21,171 nucleotides of DNA from a virus, in the IMG/VR virus record IMGVR_UViG_3300035703_000445, positions 1 through 21,171 of that record, one strand, 5' to 3'. A program made the position numbers and the translations under genes. Position 1 is the stretch's first letter; every line of letters starts with the position of its first letter. This document shows positions 4,024 to 14,900 of the stretch, in pieces. The notes below the pieces were generated by a model. The model was not told where the DNA came from and made no database searches. It saw only the letters and a list, made by a program, of their open reading frames with translations.

Positions 4024-5940
4024 ATGTCCCTCACAAACTTTTCTAATCTGGATTTTGATCAGATTAAGACAACCCTTAAAGCATACTTAAGATCAAATTC
4101 TAATTTTACAGACTATGATTTTGAGGGATCCAATCTATCTACGATTCTAGATGTCTTGGCGTACAATACGTACATTACATCTTATAATGCAAATATGGTT
4201 GCAAATGAGGTCTTCATTGATAGTGCAACTTTAAGAGAAAATGTAGTTTCTCTCGCAAGAAATATTGGATACATCCCAAGATCAAGGAAAGCATCTAGAG
4301 CAACGGTTAGTTTTTTTGTAGATCTTACTGGGGAAGCAAACGTATCATCTTTAACTCTCAAAAAAGGAGTTGTTGCATCAACAACAAGAACCTTTGGAAA
4401 TCAATCATTTGTTTTTTCAATATTAGAGGATATAACCAAACCCGTCTTCAATAATATTGCGACTTTTAATGATATTGAAATATATGAAGGTTCTCTGGTA
4501 ACATCTAAATTTACATATAGTTCAAATAATCCAAATCAAAAGTTTATATTACCAAACTCCGGAATTGACACAAGTCTTCTTTCGGTAGAAGTAACAAGTA
4601 GCGATATAAAAACAAAATATTATTTGCATAATAATATTTTTGATGTATCAAAAGATTCTAGAGTTTTCTTTCTGCAGGAAGTAGAAGATGAGAGATATGA
4701 ATTAATCTTTGGTGATGGAGTTTTCGGAGCAGCACTTAATGATGGAGATGAAATTACTGCTTCCTATATTGTTTCAAATGGAAGTTCAGCAAATGGAATA
4801 TCCCAATTTTCTTTTGCTGGAATATTAAACTATATTTCAACCAATGCACCAGTTATTGTAACTTCAGGAATATCTTTATTATCTACTGGATTAATTTCTT
4901 CCGGAGGAGAAGAAATTGAAAGTGTTGAATCAATTAGAAAATATGCACCCAGAATATATTCATCACAAAACAGGGCAATAACATCTAATGACTATGAATC
5001 CTTGGTTAAAAATGTTATATACCCAGAGACTGAATCTATTTCCGTATTTGGTGGTGAAGAATTAGTTCCTCCACAATATGGAAAAGTATTCATTAGTATC
5101 AAACCAAGAACAGGTGACTTTTTACCTAATATAACAAAAGAAAATATTAAATCAAAATTAAAATCATATGCAGTTGCTGGAATTGTTCCAGAAATATTAG
5201 ATTTAAAATACCTCAATATTGAAGTTGATTCCAAAGTTTATTATAATACAAATCTTTCATCAAATCCAAATGATGTTTTGACTCAAATACAAAATAATGT
5301 GGAAAGATATGCAGATTCTACAGAACTTAATAAATATGGTGCCAGATTTAAATATAGCAAATTCTTAAAAATAATAGACGAAAGTCATCGTTCAATCACT
5401 TCAAATATTACCAGAATTTCAATAAGAAGAGATGTAAGAGTAGTATTAAATGCATTTGCAACTTATTCAATAGGGTTTGGTAATAGATTTAACATTAATA
5501 ATCAAAGTGGATATAATATAAGATCATCTGCATTTAAAATTTCTGGAATAACAGAACAGGTTTATATATCAGATATTCCTGGTTCAAATCAAACAACAGG
5601 ATCTATATTTTTATTCACTCTACCAAGCTCAACTTCAACTATACCAACTATAGTGAGAAGAAATGTTGGAACAATTGATTATGAACAAGGAATAATTAAT
5701 ATAAATCCGATTAATATAACATCTACAGAAAAAATTATAAACGGACAATCTGTAATTCAAATCTCAGCAACGCCAAAATCAAATGATGTGATTGGACTTC
5801 AGGACTTGTATTTACAACTAGATAGTAGTAACAGTTTATTTGAAATGGTGATTGATGAGGTTTCTTCTGGATTAGATCCCTCTGCTTCAAACTTCATAGT
5901 ATCTTCAAGTTACACAAACGGAAACTTAGTACGACTCTAA
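4024..5940 (+). CDS. 6: Baseplate wedge subunit gp6 (baseplate J family)
   Basis: At 638 aa this is close to T4 gp6 (660 aa), which forms the ring connecting the baseplate wedges and belongs to the baseplate J superfamily. Residues 18-90 carry the expected N-terminal helical part (FTDYDFEGSNLSTILDVLAY, then ENVVSLARNIGYIPRS). The J-type core is seen in YELIFGDGVFGAALNDGDEI (about 225-244), and IRKYAPRIYSSQNRAITSND (304-323) is the typical motif before the dimerising region. The C-terminal beta-rich part is more variable. It starts at the base after the gp25 stop with no separate ribosome binding site, which implies coupling. Six bases separate it from the giant gene. Confidence 0.95.
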   Translation: MSLTNFSNLDFDQIKTTLKAYLRSNSNFTDYDFEGSNLSTILDVLAYNTYITSYNANMVANEVFIDSATLRENVVSLARNIGYIPRSRKASRATVSFFVDLTGEANVSSLTLKKGVVASTTRTFGNQSFVFSILEDITKPVFNNIATFNDIEIYEGSLVTSKFTYSSNNPNQKFILPNSGIDTSLLSVEVTSSDIKTKYYLHNNIFDVSKDSRVFFLQEVEDERYELIFGDGVFGAALNDGDEITASYIVSNGSSANGISQFSFAGILNYISTNAPVIVTSGISLLSTGLISSGGEEIESVESIRKYAPRIYSSQNRAITSNDYESLVKNVIYPETESISVFGGEELVPPQYGKVFISIKPRTGDFLPNITKENIKSKLKSYAVAGIVPEILDLKYLNIEVDSKVYYNTNLSSNPNDVLTQIQNNVERYADSTELNKYGARFKYSKFLKIIDESHRSITSNITRISIRRDVRVVLNAFATYSIGFGNRFNINNQSGYNIRSSAFKISGITEQVYISDIPGSNQTTGSIFLFTLPSSTSTIPTIVRRNVGTIDYEQGIININPINITSTEKIINGQSVIQISATPKSNDVIGLQDLYLQLDSSNSLFEMVIDEVSSGLDPSASNFIVSSSYTNGNLVRL

Positions 5941-5946
5941 AAAGAA

Positions 5947-8900
5947 ATGGATAAAAGAATAAAAATTAGCAATGTTGTAAGAAATCAACTTCCACAATAT
6001 GTTCAGGAAGAATATCCTCTAATATCTGAATTTTTATCCCAGTATTATATTTCTCAAGAGTATCAAGGTTCTGCTGCGGATCTAATTCAAAATATTGAAG
6101 AATATGTAAAGGTAGATTCATTTACAGATATAATTGAAAGTGTTACATTAAAAGATTCTATTACTTTTAGTGATGAGACAATAACAGTCGATTCTTCTAC
6201 GGGGACGAATGGATTTCCTTCCTCATATGGATTAATACAAATAGACGACGAAATCATCACTTATACTGGTATTACATCAACATCCTTTACTGGATGTATA
6301 AGAGGATTTTGTGGTGTCACTTCATATGAAAAACAAAATAGTCCAGATGAACTAGTATTTCAAACATCAGAATCTACTAATCACTCTTCTGGGTCAAAAA
6401 TTATAAATTTAAGTTCTCTATTTTTAAAGGAGTTTCTTAAAAAATCTAAATACCAACTTCTTCCTGGTTTTGAATCGAGAGAAATCTATACGCCAGTTAA
6501 AGAATCCACATTTATCAAACAAGCAAAGGATTTTTATTCAACAAAAGGAACTGATAGATCTTTTAAAATCTTATTTGGTGCTCTTTATGGAGAAAGTGTA
6601 AGTGTCATAAAGCCAAAAGATTATTTACTTAAACCTTCGGATGCCCAGTATCGTGTTACAAATGATTTTGTAGTTGAGGCATTGGAAGGAAATCCTTTGG
6701 ATTTATTAGATTCTACTTTAAATCAAGATTCGTATTCAACTCTTACTAAGGCATATGCTCCAGTAACAAATGTAGAGCAAATAATTACTAAGACTGGAGA
6801 GGAATATTATAAGTTAAGTATAGACTCTGGATATTCTAGAGACCTTATAGTGGATGGTGCAGTTTATGGTGCATTTAGTGTTCATGCTAAAACGAGAGTA
6901 ATAGGAACATATTTAAGTGGTGCAACAACAATTACAGTAGATTCTACTATTGGGTTCCCAGATAGTGGTGAATTATATGTATCATACTTTGACGGTACAA
7001 ACGGAGTAGTAACTTACAATTCAAAATCTTCCAATCAGTTTTATGAATGTTCTGGTGTCTCCTCAAAAATAGAAGACGCTACAGCAATTTATATAAATTC
7101 ATTTGCATATGGTAGGTCTATCAAAAATCAAGATGAAATTATAAAGGTGAGAATAAATTCTGTTATAAATGATTTGAGTATAGACACTTTAAGTGATAAT
7201 ATTTTTAATGTAGATAATTATAAAATATCAATAAAAACTCTTGGAACAGATCCGACAGATGTAGTATCAAATAACTGGAGTTTTAACATATCTCCAACAT
7301 ATGAAGATGTTTCTTGGGAAATTATTTCTTCATCTGACGCTTCATCTGACGTAAAAATAACAACAAAACCAAAAAATATAATTAAAGTAGGAGATTCTGT
7401 AGAAGTCATATCTTCACAATCAAATAATTCATTTGCCGCAGATGTAGTTAGTGTAGATAATGATAAACAATTTGTTATAACAGTATCTCAAAATGAATTT
7501 TCTGAATCTAATATTTACAGTATTAGAAGAAATCTTTCAAAAGTTAATTCTACAAATTATCTTGGGTTGAATGATATCTTGAGTGATGTTCAGAATGTTT
7601 ATAAAAGAGGAGATTCAACATATGTAGCATCAAATTCAATTCCTTCCGGTACATTATACTGTAGCAATTTATCGGTAACTGGAGAATTTGAGATAACAGG
7701 GTCATATAGTTTTTCGGTAAAGGATGGAGTTCATCCATTCTCTACTGGCGACATAGTTTATTATACTCCAGAAAATGTTGATAAGAATAAAATAGTTAAA
7801 GAGGGAATTTATTATGTAAAAAAAATATCCGACACTGAGTTAAGTTTATCGAGAGGAAACTCTGATATTTACGTTTCCAAATTTATTCAATTATTGGGAA
7901 ATAGTGGAGATCCTTCAAAAGGAATACCTGCAGATTCTTCAAGAGGAACAATAGAATTTTATAAAATAAAATCAAAATCTCTTAAACCCCAAAATTTATT
8001 AAGAGAAATTTCTTCACCGGTCAATGATGGATTTACATATAGAACTCCGGTTGGACAAACTGGAATTTTAGTTAATGGTGTTGAAATTAAAAACTATAAA
8101 TCAGATGACCGTGTTTTTTATGGGAAGATAGATTCTATTGATGTAATATCTGAAGGAAATGGATACGATGTAGTTTCTCCCCCTATTTTAGAAATAGAAG
8201 ATTCTTCTGGAAGTGGAGCATTTGGTTATTGTGCAGTAGAGGGTTCTCTACGAGAAATAAAAGTACTAGAATCAGGTTTTGATTATGTAGATATTCCAAA
8301 AATTTCAATTACTGGCGGAAATGGATCCGGTGCTATTGCAGAAGCAAACATAAAATTAGTTACACATGAAGAGTCATTTAGCGCAACAAAAAATGTTATT
8401 TTAGGATCTCCAGAGTCTTCGGTTATAGGATTTTCAACTTATCATAAATTTAGAAATGGTGAAGAAGTAGTTTATGATAATAGTGGATTTGTCAGTATTG
8501 GTGGATTATCTCAAAATTCATCTTACTTTGTATCTGTAGAATCACCAACCGAAATCAAGTTGTACAAAAATCCAGATGATGTAATAACTGGTACCGCAGT
8601 ATCATTTACTTCATATGGGACTGGTACTCACAAGATAAGAGCAAAAACCAGAAAAATAACATTAGGATCTATTAATATAGTAAATTCTGGAAGTGGATAT
8701 TCCAATAAAAAAAGAACCACTCAACCAATAGGAATTAATACATCACTTAACTTTATTACAATAAAGAATCATGATTATAAAACTGGTGATATCATAAGAT
8801 ACGATTATCAAGGGACTAAAGTATCTGGTTTATCTACATCAAAAGACTATTTTGTAACAAAAATCGATGAAGATTCTTTTACACTTTCCGAAGTTGGAGT

Positions 8901-11900
8901 AGGAAATACCTATAGAGAATTTTATTTTGAAACTAAACAATATGTTAATTTAGAAACAGTTGGAGTAGGAACACACATATTCAATTATCCAAAAATATCA
9001 GTTGAAATAATTGGAGATGTAAATGTTTCAGTATCTGGTGGAGTAACAAAAGAAACATTTAAGGCAAAGATAGAATCATCTTTTAAAGGAAATATAACAT
9101 CAATACATTTAGAGAATGGTGGAAATAATTATGGCGTATCTAATATTATTAACTTTGATAGGCAACCTTCTATTACTTTGGATTCTGGATCTGGATGTGA
9201 ATTAAATCCTATAATTAAAGATGGAAAAATAGTTGATGTCATTATTTTGGTTGCTGGTAGAAACTATAATTCTACTCCAAATTTGTCAATAACAGGAGAT
9301 GGGTTTGGTGCAGTTTTATATCCAATCATAGAGAATGGTAGAGTTGTTTCGGTAAATATCATTGAAGGTGGAAAAGGATATAAAAAAGAAAATACTAAAA
9401 TTTTAGTACAATCAAATGGAAGTGGCTCAAAATTATATTCTAAATTGCAAACTTGGACAGTAAATCTATATGAAAGATTTAAAGAATATTTACCTGAAGA
9501 TGATGGATTTTTATCCGAAAGTATAAATCCAGACTATCAACTTCAATATACAAATATATTTTGTCCTGAAAAACTAATAGATGGAGATTCTTCAAGACAC
9601 TCTTCAATAATTGGATGGGCATATGATGGAAATCCAATATACGGACCGTATTCATATAAAAATGTTGATGGAACTGGTCCTATTGTTAGAATGAAATCTT
9701 CATATGATTTACTAGAATCTCAAGATAACAGACCATCAATTTCAGATTTTCCTTTAAGATTCTTTGTAGAAGATTACAAATATTATACAAATGATTCCAG
9801 CGACGTTTTAGATGAATATAATGGAAGATTTTGCGTTACTCCAGAATTTCCATCAGGAACTTATGCATATTTTGCAACGATTGAAGATGGCGAAAATAAT
9901 ATTTTTCCGTATTTAATTGGAAATAATTACAAATCTACTCCAAATTCATTTAATTTTAGCATTTTAGCAAATCAATCAAGAAACTTTTTTGAACTTGGTC
10001 TAGTAAGAAATACAACTCCATATGGATTAACCGATTCTGGAATAACTTACTCGTATTTGAATAACCAGAATTATAATGTTGGATATAGTAAAATAAAACA
10101 AGTTTCTCGTGGTTATGTTGAAGGTGTTGATATAATTTCTGGCGGAGAAAATTATAAAGTAGGAGATAAAATACTTTTTAATAATGAAAATACGGGAGGT
10201 TATGGAGCATCCGCAAAAGTAACTGAAGTAGTTGGGGCAGCAGTTACCTCTATAAGTTTATCTAAAACTCTTGCGACAAATGTTGAACTATATCCAAATA
10301 ATATAAATTCATCTTTTACAGCATCTTTTGAAAATCCGCATCAATTTAAAGATAGAGATATTGTTTATATTTCCGGATTAAGCAGTTCATTTTATCCTAT
10401 CACTGGGTTATATCAAGTAGGCGTAACGACAGATTCATTAAAACTGTCCGCAGGCATAGGTTCTACAGCGACAACCGGAATTGTAACATATTTTTCGGTT
10501 TTTGGAAATCTTAATAATTTTGAGGCAAATGATATTCTTACAATAAATCAAGAAAAAGTTAAAATATTAAATGTCGATGGAGATTCTTCGAGAATTAAAG
10601 TTCTCAGATCTGTTAATGGAACTGTTGGAACTTCTCACTCTTCCTTTGATGATTTACATCAAAATCCTAGAAAATTAAACTTTAATTTCAATTCAAGTTC
10701 TATTTTCCCACAAACAAAAATAAACAAGGAAATTTATTTTGACCCATCAGAATCTTTGGGAATAGGAACTCAGTATGGTACTGGTATTGGAAAGACGGTA
10801 GTATTTTCTAATCCTGGATATGGTGTAAAGAAAATTTTTGTTCCAACAAAATCAATATATCTAAAGGGACACAATTTAGAAACAGGAGATGAAGTAAAAT
10901 ATAAATTAAATGGGGGAACATCTATAGGATTCTCTACAGACGGAGAGACTACATTTACATTATCCGAAGATTCTACATTGTACATTGCAAAAATTTCTGA
11001 CGATTTTGTTGGAGTTTCAACAGTTAGAGTAACACTTGGTAATTCTGGAGAATTTGTAGGTGTAACAGATCAAACTAAAAATGAAAGTACTTTGTATTTT
11101 GTAAGTGAGGGAAGTGGCGCATATCATAGTTTTAAAACAAATTATGATATTATAACTAGTCAAGTATCAAAAAATACTGTTACGGTTTCTACTGCAGAAA
11201 CTCATGGATTGTCAAATGGTGATTTTATAAGATTAAATGTAAATTCAGGTATTTCAACTACAATAAAAATAAAATATAATGATGCAAATAGAAGACTTAT
11301 TGTAAATCCAACTAATTTTTCTTCTGCTGGGGTCAATACTGTTAGAAATACTATAGAGTTGCCCAACCATAATTTGATTAATGGACAAAAAGTAATTTAT
11401 AATTCATCAAATCCACCATCATCACTAAAGAATGATGGAATATATTATGTTGTTGTTTATGACCAGGACAATATAAAACTATCAGATTCTTTCTATAATT
11501 CGACTCTAAGAACACCAGTATTTTTAAATATAGAATCTGCTTCCGGTGGAACTATTTCTTTAATAAATCCAGAGATAAAAATATACAAAAATTCGGATAT
11601 AACTTTTGATTTATCAGATTCTTCATTATCATATACATCATCTGGAGAAATTTATTCTGCATTTGAATTTGAAATTTATACTGATGATACTTTTAAAGAT
11701 GTAGTATCAGATATTCAAAGATCAGGAACTGTTGGTGTTGATGCTAGTGTCACACTAGATACATCCAATATTACATCAGATAGACTATATTACAAATTAA
11801 ATTCAATAACAAAAAGAAAAAATTTACCAGAAGTAAAAGAAAGCATTGTTATTGACTATTTTGTTGCTAACAATAATATATTGAATATTGGAAACAGTGA

Positions 11901-14900
11901 ATTTGATGGAATATATGAAATAAAGAAACTCACAAATAATTCATTCAATTATATACTACCAAATAATACTGAATCTGCTGGTTATTCTTTACCAGATGGA
12001 GTAACTTATTATACAAATTCTACAACTTCTTATGGAAGTATATCAAATATACAGATAACAAATTCTGGAAAATATTATTATAATCTCCCTACAATATCCA
12101 AAATAGAATCCAATCTTGGTTCTAATGCAATTTTAGAACCAAATAGCAAATCTATAGGTCAGATAAAAAAGGTAAATTTGGATAATATTGGATTTGACTT
12201 TTCTTCTGATTATACAATAAGACCAACTTCTTATCCAGTTTATACTTTCAAATTAGAACCACTATATTATTTTAATGAAATTAAAATAACTTATTCTGGA
12301 GTTGGATATGTAACTCCACCTAAACTAGTTGTGATAGATTCTTTAAGTGGGGAGGAAATCACGGATTTAGAATTACAATATGACTTGACAGATAGTTATG
12401 TTACAATATTGAAAAATACCTACCAATTATCGCAATTATCGCCAAGAATAATACCAAAGAATAATTCAAATGGAATAGGAGTACATTCAGTTTCCTTTAA
12501 TAATTCTACAAAGAAAGTTACAATTACCCTGAATAAAGAATTTGAAAGTGAAAGTGATTTTCCTTTTAGTGTTGGTGATAAAATTCTAGTAGAAAATATT
12601 TCTATAACCAACCCAGAAATTGGTGTTGGTTATAATTCAAAAAATTATAATTATACTTTATTTGAAATTACTGACACTGACCCAAATATAGAAGAAGTTG
12701 GATTTGCTACTATTGAATATAGTTTAGAAAGTCTGCTTGGAACTAATCAAATTCCAGGAACATTTGATTCAGAAAATTCTTTAGGTAGAGTTATCTTAGA
12801 ACAAGATCTTATTAAATTTAGTTCAACTTTAATTAGAGGAGAGTATTTTGTTGGCGAAGAGGTGATTGTTGGTGATTCAAATATTGGTTATGTTGAAAGT
12901 TGGAATCCTAATAATGGATTCATAACAATATCTAGATTATCTGGAGAAATTGAAGAAAATCAATCTATAAAAGGAGCAAACTCCTTCGCCACTGCTACAA
13001 TATCAAAGATATTTAAAAGTAGTTTATTTTTTGAATTATCATCTTCTTCAAAAATTTCTAAAGAGTGGCAGACAGAAACTGGCTTCTTAAACAATGATTT
13101 GCAAAAGATACAAGATAGTTTTTATTATCAGAATTTTTCATATTCTTTAAAATCAAAAATAGATTATGATACTTGGAAAGATGCTGTAATGACTCTGAAC
13201 CACCCAAGAGGATTTAAGGGTTTTGCAGATTATCAGTTAGAGTCAGAAAGTTCTGTTGGATCTATAAATCAATTAGAAAATAATGTTGATGTTCTTGTAG
13301 ATATTATTAGTGTTTCGGATTTAAATACTTATTATAACTTTGATACATCTAGAGAAAATAGAATACAAATAAATTCTTCCGTAGCATCAAATGAAATTTT
13401 ATTCGATGGAAAAATCTTAGAAGATCATATTTTATCAATAGGAAATCGAGTCCTATCAATTGATGATATTAGTTGGCAGTTTGATAGTACCGAACTTACT
13501 CAAAAGAAAGACTTTATTTTAACCAGTGGAGGGTTGCCAATATTTAAAAGAGAATTTGATGGCAGTAGTTTGGATACGATAAACTTAAATGACAATACAA
13601 TAAAAATTAATAATCATTTCTTTGTTACTGGGGAAAAAATTTCGTATAATAACAATACAAATTCAACAGCAAATTCAATTGGAATTGGAACAACTGATTT
13701 TGGTGTCGGTATTGGATTAACTAATAAATTGCCAAGTGAAGTATATGTAGTAAAAATTAGCGATAATTTAATAAAATTAGCAAGAACTGCCGAAGAATCT
13801 TTAAAATCTATACCCGATACTTTAGATATACTAAGTGTTGGTATTGGTTCTACACATTATTTTTCCGCATTCAATCAAAATTCAAGAGTTTTAATTTCCC
13901 TCAATAACGTAATTCAATCACCAATAGTTTCCACTGCAATAACTACTAGAATTTCTCAAAATGTAACTGGAACATCTAGTACAATCTACTTAGATAGTGC
14001 ATCACAATTCTTTAATGGAGATCTAGCAAAAATTAACAATGAAATAGTGAAAATTAATAGTGTTGGTGTTGGGACTACAAATATTTTAAATGTAAGTAGA
14101 GCATGGATGGGAACTGAACAATCCTCACATGTTTTAGGTGATGTTGTAACCAAATTTATAGGAAACTATAATATAATTGAAAATACTATTAATTTTGCAG
14201 AACCTCCCTATGGAGAATATTCTACTGAACAATTTGAAAGAGACGAAGAAACTAACTTGCTTTTGGAAAAATCAAGTTTTCATGGTAGATCTTTTATAAA
14301 ATCCGGTTCTCAGAATCAGAATGAATCCACATATGGAAATAACTACATTTTTGATGACTTATCTGGTGATTTTAGTGGAATATCGAGTAATTTTGTACTA
14401 AAGAGTTCTGGAATAGATGTAACTGGAATATCTTCAAACAACATTATTATGTTGGTGAATGAAATAATGCAAATTCCTTCATATACCACCAATAATTCTA
14501 CATCAGATATTAATAACTATACTTTAATAGAAAATTCCGGAATAACTTCAGTATATTTCAGTGGTTCTTCAGCAATACCAAATGCAGAAGATATCAACAC
14601 TTCAAGTTTGCCAAGAAAAGGAATAATTATTTCAGTTGGATCGACAGAAGGTTTTGGATATCAACCCCTAGTATCTGCTGGAGGTACTTCTGTCGTATCT
14701 GCATCCGGAACAATTCAATCAATTAGTATAGGAAATAGTGGTTCTGGATATAGGTCAGGCATTCAAACCATGGTAAATGTTGGAGTAAAAACTGAAGATT
14801 TGAAATATTCAAATATTCATTATGTTGGAACTGCTTCTATAAGTGATGGTCATGTTGTAGGTGTTTCTATCACAAATCCAGGATTTGGATATACTTCATC

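Noticed and set aside
4019-4026. GATAAATG at the gp25/gp6 junction as a late promoter
   Set aside because: Last base mismatched and the box includes the gp6 start codon, leaving no room for a leader.
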